Assembly (NCBI RefSeq): GCF_000258175.1
Contig: NZ_JH636049.1
Location: 892,982-956,981 of the forward strand
DNA length: 64,000 nt
From: Saccharomonospora xinjiangensis XJ-54
GTDB lineage: Bacteria; Actinomycetota; Actinomycetes; Mycobacteriales; Pseudonocardiaceae
Reading direction: 5' to 3'
In this document: in pieces, positions 52,663-61,194 of the stretch
Layout of the letters: each line of letters begins with the position of its first letter
Position numbering within the stretch: position 1 is the first letter of the stretch
Program-made: the position numbers and the translations under genes
Notes under the pieces: model-generated
What the model was told of the DNA's origin: nothing
What the model saw: the letters and a program-made list of their open reading frames with translations, nothing else
Databases searched by the model: none

Positions 52663-52697
52663 GGGCGCCGATCACGTGTCGAGCGAGACCGGCGCCC
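52663..52697 (+). terminator. Hairpin after glbO
   Basis: An 8-base stem, GGGCGCCG (52663-52670) with CGGCGCCC (52690-52697), and a 19-base loop, between the converging glbO and LVIVD genes. Confidence 0.55.
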
Positions 52698-52724
52698 TCG
52701 TACTCGTCAGGGAAAGTGCTCCGC

Positions 52725-54134
52725 TCAGCGGCGACCGTAGGAAGGCTGAGTCTGGGCGTTGAACTCGTCGAAGATCACCGACTTCGCCGGAGCCGTGCGC
52801 CTGTCACGGATGTCCAGCACGTCGAAACCCTTCTGGATGTCCGACGAGTAGATGTGGCCGTTGTAGTAGTACGCCGACCACGAACCGCCGGTGATGTTCT
52901 GGGTGTCGGACAGTGGTCCACGCTCGAAGTAGGCGATCTCCTTCGGCCGGTCGGAGTCGGTGAAGTCCCACACCGACACACCGCCCTGGTACCACGCCTG
53001 GACCATGATGTCGCGACCCCGCACCGGGATCAGTGAGCCGTTGTGCGCGACGCAGTTCTCGGTGTCTCCCTGGTGACGCGGGATCTTGAAGTAGCTGCGG
53101 AACGCGAGCTTCGCGTCGTCGCCGCTTCCCGTGAGGTCGTAGATCCCGTTCGCACCGCGTTCGGGCCCGATCTCCGCGTTGCACGTCGGCATGCCGCCAC
53201 CGCCGAGTTCGTCCGTGAACACGACTTTCGTGCCCTCGTTGTTGAACGTGGCGCTGTGCCAGAACGCGAAGTTGGTGTTGTCCTGCACGCGGTCGATGAC
53301 GCGGGGGTTCATCCTGTCGCTGATGTCCACGAGGATGCCGTCGCCCATGCACGCCCCCGCCATGAGGTTCTTCTCGGGGTAGGCGGTGAGGTCGTGGCAG
53401 CCGGTGGTCTTGCGTGAGTAGCCGTCACCGGGGTTACCTCCGTCGGGGAAGAGAACGGGAGTCGCCACCAGCTTCGCGTCCTGTGGGCTGTCGATCGGCA
53501 CCTCGACGATCGACACCTTGTCGTGAGGCGGCTGGCAGTTCGGCAGCTCCGGCGCGGGAGAGTACGACGACACGTACAGCAGCACGGATTTCCGTTCCGG
53601 CGCGGGCACCATGGTGTGGGTGTGCGAGCCGCAGTCGGTGCGCACGGACGCCACGTATTCGGGCCTCGACAGGTCGCTGATGTCGAAGACCTTGATGCCC
53701 TCCCAGGAATCCGGGTTCGACGCCTCCGAGGGCTCGCTCGTGCAGGAGTCGTTCGTGCGGGCGTAGTCGGTGGACAGGAAGAGCAGGTCGCCGGACACGG
53801 ACACGTCGTTCTGCCCACCGGGGCACAGCACCTGGCTGACGACCCGTGGCTTCGACGGCTTCCTCACGTCGTAGACGGTGAAGCCGTCATAATTCCCCAG
53901 CACCGCGTGTCCCCTGGTGAACGCGATGTCGGTGTTGTACGCACTCCGGCCCGCGAAGGGGCCTTCCTTGTCGAGGTGGGCGATCGGCTGCATGTTGCGG
54001 CTGTGCACCACCTCGTCCACATCCGGGATGTCGTCCTGCTGCGCCGAGGCGGGTGCGCCGAGGCCCGCGAAAGCCAGCGCCGTGGCGCCGAGCAGCGCCC
54101 CAGCCAGACCTCCGCGCCTGCGTCCTGTGTTCAC
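52725..54134 (-). CDS. Secreted LVIVD-repeat beta-propeller protein
   Basis: 469 residues from GTG 54134, which has GGGAGGAG 7 bases upstream. Signal peptide (RRRGGLAGALLGATALAFAGLGAPASA). The mature part is built of LVIVD-type blades (FTVYDVRKPSKPRVV, IKVFDISDLSRPEYVASV, ILVDISDRMNPRVIDRV, VSVWDFTDSDRPKEIAYF, FDVLDIRDRR). Several His- and Cys-containing loops (CGSHTHTM, TGCHDLTAY, FAFWHSATF, NCVAHNGS) could bind metal. Function unknown. It is divergent from a DUF305 lipoprotein, and these two families often sit together. Confidence 0.87.
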   Translation of the reverse strand: MNTGRRRGGLAGALLGATALAFAGLGAPASAQQDDIPDVDEVVHSRNMQPIAHLDKEGPFAGRSAYNTDIAFTRGHAVLGNYDGFTVYDVRKPSKPRVVSQVLCPGGQNDVSVSGDLLFLSTDYARTNDSCTSEPSEASNPDSWEGIKVFDISDLSRPEYVASVRTDCGSHTHTMVPAPERKSVLLYVSSYSPAPELPNCQPPHDKVSIVEVPIDSPQDAKLVATPVLFPDGGNPGDGYSRKTTGCHDLTAYPEKNLMAGACMGDGILVDISDRMNPRVIDRVQDNTNFAFWHSATFNNEGTKVVFTDELGGGGMPTCNAEIGPERGANGIYDLTGSGDDAKLAFRSYFKIPRHQGDTENCVAHNGSLIPVRGRDIMVQAWYQGGVSVWDFTDSDRPKEIAYFERGPLSDTQNITGGSWSAYYYNGHIYSSDIQKGFDVLDIRDRRTAPAKSVIFDEFNAQTQPSYGRR

Positions 54135-54159
54135 GCGCGTTCTCCTCCCGGTCGGGTGA

Positions 54160-54185
54160 GTGACCAGTCGAGTCATTCTGGTCAC
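54160..54185. promoter_or_regulatory. Inverted repeat between LVIVD and DUF305 genes
   Basis: Perfect 8-base arms, GTGACCAG (54160-54167) and CTGGTCAC (54178-54185), with a 10-base spacer, in the 148-base divergent promoter region. Candidate shared operator. Confidence 0.5.
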
Positions 54186-54282
54186 CGACACCCGATCGGA
54201 GATAGCGGCGATCGGAGGGTTCTGACGACAGCGGAGGGTGACCACTTGACGCTGAAGGGTGTTACCTGCTGGTGTGAATCCC

Positions 54283-54966
54283 ATGCGAGGTGCGTTGTCG
54301 GCCGCTGCGGCCGTGATCGTCATGCTTGTCGCCGGTTGCACGGCGGAGCCGGAGCAGTCGGCCTCGCCCGCCGTCATCGTGCCGCACGGCCCCGGCGAGG
54401 CCGCCGACGTCGTCCAGGCTGAGCGGGCGGCCGAGCAGGCGCGGCAGGTCCAGGTCTCGGACGCCGACGTGGACTACATGCGGATGATGATCCCGCACCA
54501 CGAGCAGGCCCTGGTGATGACGGACCTCGTCCCAGACCGCTCACGCAGCGCGCGAGTCGAATCGATCGCCGAGCGCATCGCCGTGGCGCAGGAGGGCGAG
54601 ATCGCGATGATGCGGTCGTGGCTCGACGAGCACGCGAAAGGCCACGGCGACAAGGAGCACGACGGCCGCGAGGGGCACAGCGACCACGGTGATCACAGCG
54701 GCCACGGGGACCACGGCGGTCATGCCGGACACGACCGGATGCCCGGCATGGCCACCGAGGAACAACTCGCCGCCTTACGCGCCGCCACCGGTGAGGAGTT
54801 CGACCGGTTGTTCTGCGAACTCATGATCACCCACCACGAGGGCGCGCTCACCATGGCCGAGGACTACCTTCCCCATGGCCTTGAGCCGCGCGCGCTCGCG
54901 ATGGCGCAGGAGGTCGTGACCACGCAGACCGCGGAGATCGAACACCTGCGGGCCATGATGCCGTGA
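54283..54966 (+). CDS. DUF305 lipoprotein, histidine-rich
   Basis: 227 residues from ATG 54283. Lipobox LVAGC after a short hydrophobic signal. Two four-helix-type DUF305 halves, each with the Met/His signature: DYMRMMIPHHEQALVM and CELMITHHEGALTMAEDYL. Between them lies a His/Asp/Gly-rich linker (HSDHGDHSGHGDHGGHAGHD). DUF305 proteins are ferritin-like and linked to copper or other metal handling; the histidine run fits metal binding outside the cell. Confidence 0.9.
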   Translation: MRGALSAAAAVIVMLVAGCTAEPEQSASPAVIVPHGPGEAADVVQAERAAEQARQVQVSDADVDYMRMMIPHHEQALVMTDLVPDRSRSARVESIAERIAVAQEGEIAMMRSWLDEHAKGHGDKEHDGREGHSDHGDHSGHGDHGGHAGHDRMPGMATEEQLAALRAATGEEFDRLFCELMITHHEGALTMAEDYLPHGLEPRALAMAQEVVTTQTAEIEHLRAMMP

Positions 54967-54981
54967 GCATCCCCACGGGCC

Positions 54982-55617
54982 TCACAACAGCAGCGGCAGC
55001 AACGCGTGCCTGCGGCGCAGCACAGCGCCGTAGCGGGCGTCGAGCCGCAACCAGGAGTCCGTCGCCGACACCCGCACCGTGTCCTCGCCCACCGACGAGT
55101 CCACGAACCCCATCCCCGACAGGGCGAACAGGCACCGCATCGGAATCTTGACCTCGTCCTCGCTCCCGGAGACCGTGAGGACGGTCTGGTCCATCAGGGA
55201 CGCGGGAGGTGTGCCGTGCGGGCCGACGTTCTCACGCGCGAGTTCGACACCCCGGTCGGCCAGGTCACTCACGACCGTGACGGGCAGCGAGTCCACGGCC
55301 CTCCACCCGTTCACCGACGGCAATTCAGACCGCCACAGCAGATCGCGCGGTGGGCCGGGGTCCATGGCGTCCACCCTGGCGACGGTCAGCGCGGCCAGGA
55401 GTTCGTTACCGGAGACCGTCACGTCCGACGGCGTCACCTCACCCTCGACCGACCGCGTCACGAGGACGTCGAATGGCGTGGTGGCCCATGCCTCCACGAG
55501 GTGCTCGTTGCGCTGCCGCAGGCGTACGGCGGTGGCGGCATCGAGGCGCACCGCCCGAGCCACAAACGCGCCGAGGCTCTCCCTGTCGGCGGCATCCGGA
55601 ATCCGTAGCTCGGTCAC
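54982..55617 (-). CDS. Conserved actinobacterial protein (Rv2474c-like)
   Basis: 211 residues, no named domain. Soluble alpha/beta sequence without signal or span; conserved-looking pieces include RIPDAADRESLGAFVARAVRLD, WATTPFDVLVTRSV and FALSGMGFVDSS. GTG 55617 overlaps the thioesterase stop (GTGA), so it is co-translated with it. Gene order gdh-thioesterase-this protein is kept in mycobacteria. Function unknown. Confidence 0.75.
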   Translation of the reverse strand: MTELRIPDAADRESLGAFVARAVRLDAATAVRLRQRNEHLVEAWATTPFDVLVTRSVEGEVTPSDVTVSGNELLAALTVARVDAMDPGPPRDLLWRSELPSVNGWRAVDSLPVTVVSDLADRGVELARENVGPHGTPPASLMDQTVLTVSGSEDEVKIPMRCLFALSGMGFVDSSVGEDTVRVSATDSWLRLDARYGAVLRRRHALLPLLL

Positions 55618-56102
55618 ACCCGTCCTCCACTCGGCACATGTTCGGTGAGAAAGGCGCGCTCGGCCTCGGACAAGCGGCGTGGCCTTCCTCGTTCGAGGTC
55701 GTACGGCGCGAGCACGGTGGCCGCTGTCGCAGCCACCGTGTCGTCCTCCGCAGGACCCGTTCGTACCCGGTAGTCGAGGGTGAACGACGCATACCGCAGG
55801 TCGGCGAGCGTGATTTCGACGCGCACCGCACGGCCGTCCACCACGATCGGCGCCCGGTAATCGACATGCAGGCGCACCACGACGATGCCCTTGGCGAACT
55901 CCGACAGCTCACTCGCGCGACGTCCGTGATCACGTCGGAGGCCCGCGTCGTCGCTCGACGCGGTGGTGCCGCCGAACAGCAGCGGCACCCTCGCCTCCTC
56001 CAGCAACGTCACCAGCCGCGCGTGATTCACGTGTCCGAACGCGTCCATATCGGACCATCGGGGCCGAACCTGCGCGACGTAGTGACTCGCCTCCCGGCTC
56101 AT
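55614..56102 (-). CDS. Hotdog-fold acyl-CoA thioesterase
   Basis: 162 residues, 4HBT/FatB-like. The catalytic motif WSDMDAFGHVNHARLVTLLEEAR carries the Asp and the NHAR turn; VVVRLHVDYRAPIVVDG and VEITLADLRYASFTLDYRV complete the hotdog. Cleaves an acyl-CoA of unknown chain length. ATG 56102 is 10 bases after the gdh stop. Equivalent to Rv2475c. Confidence 0.9.
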   Translation of the reverse strand: MSREASHYVAQVRPRWSDMDAFGHVNHARLVTLLEEARVPLLFGGTTASSDDAGLRRDHGRRASELSEFAKGIVVVRLHVDYRAPIVVDGRAVRVEITLADLRYASFTLDYRVRTGPAEDDTVAATAATVLAPYDLERGRPRRLSEAERAFLTEHVPSGGRV

Positions 56103-56112
56103 GGTCCCCGCC

Positions 56113-59100
56113 TCAGCGCACCGTGCCGCGGATCTGCCGCACGGCCACCGACAGCGTCGCCAGATCGAGCCTTCCCGAGCCCTCGATCTCGTCCAGCGTC
56201 ACACGGGCACGCGCCAGCCTCGACGAATTCGCCTGCTCCCACTGCGCGATCTTGTCGTCAACGCTGTCCCCGGGGTCGCTGTGCCGCAGAGCGTCCAATG
56301 TGATCGCCCGCAGCGACGAGTACAGGTCGTCACGCAGCGCGAGACGCGCCAGCGAGTGCCACCTGCTGCCGCGTTCCAGTGCGTTCACCGAGGTGAGCAT
56401 GCGATCCATGCCCAGGTGGTCGGACAACGCGTAGTACAGCTCGGCTGTCTCGACGGGGCTGCGCTCGGCGGTCATCCCCACTTCGCGCTCGGCCATCTCG
56501 GCTACCTCGACGATGTCGAGCAGCGAGTAGCCGGTGAGCAGCAACGACACCCTGCGGGCGAGGTCCTCGGGAACTCCTTCCTCCACGAGCGCCTCGGTCT
56601 CCCGCCGCACGGCCTCGGCCTGCTGGCCGCGCAGGAGGTCGCCCAGCTTCGGCACCAGCGTCGCGACTGGCTCGGCGAACCGGTTGATCTCGGCCCCGAC
56701 CGCGAGCGGCTGGGGCCGGTTGGTGAGGAACCAGCGGGCAGCGCGGTCGAGCAGCCTGCGGGTCTCCAGCACCATCGCATCGGCGATGTCGGTGGAGACG
56801 GCGTTGTCGAGCGCGTCGATGCCCTCCCACATCGAGTGCAGGTCGTACACGCCCGTGACGGTCGCGAAGGCCCGCACCGCGTCCGTTCCTGTCGCGTTCA
56901 GCTCCTCCGCGAGCCGGAAGGCGTACGACACGCCCGCACCGTCGATCACCTCGTTGACGAGCAGTGTGGTGGTGATCTGCCTGCTGAGAGGGTGCTTCGC
57001 AATCTCACCTGCGAAGTCGCGCCGCAACGGTGTCGGGAAGTACTCCGGCAGCCTGCGGGCGAACACGTCGGCGTCGGGAAGGTCGCTGTCGAGGACCTCG
57101 TCCTTGAGGTCGAGCTTCACATGCGCGAGCAGCGTCGCCAGTTCGGGTGAGCTCAGCCCCTCCCCTGCCTTCTCCCTCGCGGCGAACTCCGCCTTGCCGG
57201 GCAGCGCTTCGAGTTCCCTGTCGAGAACCCCCTTCTTCTCCAGCGCGGCCACCAGCCTGCTGTGCACCGAGACCATCGGCGCGGCGTGTGCCCTGCTGAC
57301 ACCGAGCACGGCGTTCTGCCGGTAGTTGTCGGCCAGCACAAGCTGCCCGACCTCGTCGGTCATCTCCTCCAGCAGCGCGTTCCGCTGGTCGGATGTCAAC
57401 TCGCCCTTCGCGGTGAGCTGGTCGAGCAGGATCTTGATGTTGACCTCGTGGTCGGAGCAGTCCACCCCCGCCGAGTTGTCGAGAGCATCGGTGTTGATCT
57501 TGCCGCCGCTTCTGGCGAACTCGATGCGGCCCCGCTGGGTGAAGCCGAGGTTGCCACCCTCCCCGACGACCTTCACGCGAAGCTGACCACCGTTGACGCG
57601 AACCGCGTCGTTGGCCTTGTCTCCCGCGTCGGCGTGGGTCTCGCTCTCCGCCTTGACGTACGTTCCGATACCGCCGTTCCACAGCAGATCGACCGGCGCC
57701 AGCAGGATCGACCTGATCAGCTCGGCGGGCGCCATCGTGGTGACGTCGTCGGCCAGCCCCAGCGCGAGCCGCACCTGCGGGCTGATCGGGATGGTCTTGG
57801 CAGACCGGGGATAGATACCGCCGCCCTCGCTGATGAGCGAACGGTCGTAGTCCTCCCACGACGACCTCGGAAGTTCGAACAGCCGCTTCCGCTCCTCGTA
57901 GGAGGACGCGGCGTCCGGGTTGGGGTCGAGGAAGATGTGCAGGTGGTTGAACGCGGCCACCAGCCGGATGTGCTTCGACAGCAGCATCCCGTTGCCGAAG
58001 ACGTCGCCCGCCATGTCGCCGATACCGACGACCGTGAAATCCTCGCGCTGGGTGTCCTTGCCGAGTTCCCTGAAGTGGCGCTTGACGCTCTCCCACGCAC
58101 CCCGCGCGGTGATGCCCATGGCCTTGTGGTCGTACCCACGCGAACCACCGGAGGCGAACGCGTCGCCGAGCCAGAAGCCGTAGCCTGCCGCGACCTCGTT
58201 GGCGATGTCGGAGAACGTCGCCGTGCCCTTGTCCGCGGCCACCACGAGGTAGTTGTCGTCACCGTCGTAGCGCACGACATCGGGCGCGGGCACCGTGACG
58301 CCGTCCACGAGGTTGTCGGTCAGATCCAGCAGGCCGGAGATGAACATGCGGTAGCAGGCGATGCCCTCGCGCTGGTGGTTCTCCCGATCGATACCGGGGT
58401 CGCCGGTCGGAACCGGCGGCTTCTTGACCACGAAGCCACCCTTGGCTCCTACCGGGACGATCACGGCGTTCTTCACGGCCTGAGCCTTGACGAGGCCGAG
58501 GATCTCGGTGCGGAAGTCCTCCCTGCGGTCGGACCAGCGAAGACCGCCTCGCGCCACGGAGCCGAACCGAAGGTGCACACCCTCGACCCGCGGCGAGTAC
58601 ACGAAGATCTCGTACGCGGGGCGGGGTTCGGGCAGGTCGGGAACACGCTGCGGGTCCAGTTTGAACGCCAGGTACGGGCGCGGGGAACCGTCCTCGCCCG
58701 TGACCCAGTAGTTCGTCCGCAGTGTCGCCACGATCGCCGAGAGCAGGCGCCGCAGGATGCGGTCGGTGTCGAGGCTGGTCACCGAGTCGATCATCATGTT
58801 GATCTCGGCGATCTGGGCATCGACGTCCTCGCCGCGGTTGCTGTCGTCCCGATCGGGAGCGAAACGCAGGTCAAACAGGCGCACCAGCGCCTTCGCGACC
58901 TCCGTGTGCGCGAGGACGGCCGTCTCGATGTAGCCCTGCGAGTACTGCGATCCGGCCTGCCGCAGATACCGCGAGTAGGCGCGCAGCACAGCGGCCTGCC
59001 GCCACGTGAGCCCGGCTTTGAGCACCAGCGCGCTGAAGCCGTCGCTCTCGGCCAGCCCGTGCCAGGCCGCGGCGAAGGCGTCCTGGAAGCGCACCCGCAG

Positions 59101-61095
59101 GTCGTCCTCAGCGGCGTCGCCCAGCTCGGCGAGCACTCCCGGCTCGATCCGCATCCCGAAGTCGTAGATCCAGCACCGGTTGCCGTCCTCGGTCCTCACC
59201 TCGTAAGGCCGCTGGTCCACCACCTCGACGCCCATCCGCTGCAACATCGGCAGCAGCGCCGACAGTGTGACGCCCTCACGGAGGTACAGCTTGAACCGGC
59301 GTTCTCCCGGCTCGGCGCCCGCGGGGAGGTAGAAGGACATGTCGATCGCATCGGGGTCGCCGAGTGCCTCCAGCCTCCGCAGGTCGATCAACGCGGTCTC
59401 GGCGTCAAAGTCCTCCTTGTACGCCTCGGGGAAGGCCGACGCGAAGCGCTGCGCCTGCTCGGTCGCCGATTCCTCACCGGCCAGCGTGACGGCCTTGCCA
59501 TTGCCAGCGCGGGCCCTCCGCTCGGCGAGGATGGCCTCGGCCAGCGAGTCGTCCCACGTCCTTACGGCCTCGTTGAGCCGATCCTGGATGCGAACGGTGT
59601 CGGGCTCGGTGACGACGTCCGTTTCGGTGTACACCGTGAAGTGGATCTGCGCGAGCAGCGTCTCACCGAGGCGGGTGCTGTATTCGAGCGACGTGCCGTC
59701 GAGTTCGTCGAGCAGCACCTGTTGCATGGCAAGGCGCGACCACGTCGTGTAACGGTCCCTCGGCAGGAACACGAGGCACGAGTAGAACCGCCCGTACGGA
59801 TCCCGGCGAAGGAACAATCGCAGCCTGCGGCGATCGGCGAGCGTGATGGCTCCCGTCGCCGTCGCGTACAGCGAGTCCGCGTCGGCGGACAGCAGATCGG
59901 CCAGCGGCCAGTTCTGGAGCACCTCCAGCATCCGCTGACCCGAGTACGACTCCATCGGGAACCCTGCGCGGTGGATGACCTCGCGCACACGCGTGTTCAC
60001 CACGGGAATGTCGAGGACGTCCTCGTGCAGAGCCGACGAGGTGAACATGCCGAGAAATCGGTGCTCGCCCGTGACCCTCCCCGCGCCGTCGAACGTCTTG
60101 ACACCGACGTAGTAGGGATAGATCGGACGGTGCACAGTGGACGGAGAACTTGCGTGGGTCAGCACGAGCAGCGTGGGCGACAGCACGCGCGACGCCGTGT
60201 CAGGGCCCCTGGTGAGGCTGCGGGCCGTGAGGCTGTCCTGCCGCAGGACACCGAGACCGGACGCGAGCACGGCTCGCAGCACCGGCTCGTCGCTGGCCTG
60301 TGACTCGGGCACGACCTCGTAGTGGCGGTATCCCAGGAACGTGAAGTGGTTGTTCGCCAGCCACCGCAGGAGCGCGGCGCCCTCGGCGACCTCGTCGCTG
60401 GGCAGCGGAGGCGGGTTCTCGTCGAGCGACGCAGCGATGTCGATCGCGGCCTGCGTCATCTTGTCGGTGTCTTCGACGACCTCACGGACGTCGCTGAGCA
60501 CGGCGACCAGCTTGTTGTCGAGGTCTCGTGCCCGTGCCGGATCACCGATCGGGTCGATCTCCAGGTACATCCAGGATTCCGCGGCGGCGCCCTGCGGAGG
60601 GTCCGCGACGTCGGCCTTGGGGTGGACCTCCTGGAGAACCCCCGTGACGTCCCGGCTTACGACCACGATCGGGTGAACGATGCGCTGCACCTGCACACCG
60701 CTGCGGGACAGTTCGGCGGCCACGGAGTCCACCAGGTACGGCATGTCGTCTGTGACAACCTGCACGACCGTGGCCTCCCGTGCCCACCCGTCGTGGGCCG
60801 AGGTCGGGTTGAACAGCCGGACGACCGGCCTGCCGGGAACCCGCTGCCTGGCGAGTTCCAGGTGCGCCCTGACCGCCCCGACCAGGTCCGTCGGGTCGTC
60901 GCCGAGAATCTCCTCGGCGGGAACGAGCCGGTAGTAAAGCCGGACGAGATCCGCGATGTCCGGCGCCTGCGCGGCGGCAGTCTCCACGAGGTCGTCGCGG
61001 ATCTGCTCCGGGCTCCGAGGCCGGCCGGGCGGGTCGGTGTTCACGCCCTCCGTGCCGGGGTGGATCGATGTTCCGGTCGAGTGTATGTCAGACAA
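56113..61095 (-). CDS. gdh: NAD-dependent glutamate dehydrogenase (large, L_180 class)
   Basis: Oxidative deamination of glutamate to 2-oxoglutarate with NAD. 1660 residues, the normal size of this class. The N-terminal third is the regulatory ACT-like region (ETAAAQAPDIADLVRLYYRLV onward). The catalytic core near residues 830-1200 contains RGGLRWSDRREDFRTEI, VPVGAKGGFVVKKPP (substrate lysines) and GIGDMAGDVFGNGMLLS (NAD fold). The C-terminal helical region follows. Start TTG 61095 has GGAGAG upstream. First gene of the gdh-thioesterase-Rv2474c operon. Confidence 0.96.
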   Translation of the reverse strand: MSDIHSTGTSIHPGTEGVNTDPPGRPRSPEQIRDDLVETAAAQAPDIADLVRLYYRLVPAEEILGDDPTDLVGAVRAHLELARQRVPGRPVVRLFNPTSAHDGWAREATVVQVVTDDMPYLVDSVAAELSRSGVQVQRIVHPIVVVSRDVTGVLQEVHPKADVADPPQGAAAESWMYLEIDPIGDPARARDLDNKLVAVLSDVREVVEDTDKMTQAAIDIAASLDENPPPLPSDEVAEGAALLRWLANNHFTFLGYRHYEVVPESQASDEPVLRAVLASGLGVLRQDSLTARSLTRGPDTASRVLSPTLLVLTHASSPSTVHRPIYPYYVGVKTFDGAGRVTGEHRFLGMFTSSALHEDVLDIPVVNTRVREVIHRAGFPMESYSGQRMLEVLQNWPLADLLSADADSLYATATGAITLADRRRLRLFLRRDPYGRFYSCLVFLPRDRYTTWSRLAMQQVLLDELDGTSLEYSTRLGETLLAQIHFTVYTETDVVTEPDTVRIQDRLNEAVRTWDDSLAEAILAERRARAGNGKAVTLAGEESATEQAQRFASAFPEAYKEDFDAETALIDLRRLEALGDPDAIDMSFYLPAGAEPGERRFKLYLREGVTLSALLPMLQRMGVEVVDQRPYEVRTEDGNRCWIYDFGMRIEPGVLAELGDAAEDDLRVRFQDAFAAAWHGLAESDGFSALVLKAGLTWRQAAVLRAYSRYLRQAGSQYSQGYIETAVLAHTEVAKALVRLFDLRFAPDRDDSNRGEDVDAQIAEINMMIDSVTSLDTDRILRRLLSAIVATLRTNYWVTGEDGSPRPYLAFKLDPQRVPDLPEPRPAYEIFVYSPRVEGVHLRFGSVARGGLRWSDRREDFRTEILGLVKAQAVKNAVIVPVGAKGGFVVKKPPVPTGDPGIDRENHQREGIACYRMFISGLLDLTDNLVDGVTVPAPDVVRYDGDDNYLVVAADKGTATFSDIANEVAAGYGFWLGDAFASGGSRGYDHKAMGITARGAWESVKRHFRELGKDTQREDFTVVGIGDMAGDVFGNGMLLSKHIRLVAAFNHLHIFLDPNPDAASSYEERKRLFELPRSSWEDYDRSLISEGGGIYPRSAKTIPISPQVRLALGLADDVTTMAPAELIRSILLAPVDLLWNGGIGTYVKAESETHADAGDKANDAVRVNGGQLRVKVVGEGGNLGFTQRGRIEFARSGGKINTDALDNSAGVDCSDHEVNIKILLDQLTAKGELTSDQRNALLEEMTDEVGQLVLADNYRQNAVLGVSRAHAAPMVSVHSRLVAALEKKGVLDRELEALPGKAEFAAREKAGEGLSSPELATLLAHVKLDLKDEVLDSDLPDADVFARRLPEYFPTPLRRDFAGEIAKHPLSRQITTTLLVNEVIDGAGVSYAFRLAEELNATGTDAVRAFATVTGVYDLHSMWEGIDALDNAVSTDIADAMVLETRRLLDRAARWFLTNRPQPLAVGAEINRFAEPVATLVPKLGDLLRGQQAEAVRRETEALVEEGVPEDLARRVSLLLTGYSLLDIVEVAEMAEREVGMTAERSPVETAELYYALSDHLGMDRMLTSVNALERGSRWHSLARLALRDDLYSSLRAITLDALRHSDPGDSVDDKIAQWEQANSSRLARARVTLDEIEGSGRLDLATLSVAVRQIRGTVR

Positions 61096-61194
61096 CCCAA
61101 CTCTCCACTGTCCTGGCTAGACCTCAACGTCACGCCTCTCCTCGCTACTGTCCCACGCCATCGGAACAGCGGTCGCCAGGCCCCCTGTGGTAGG

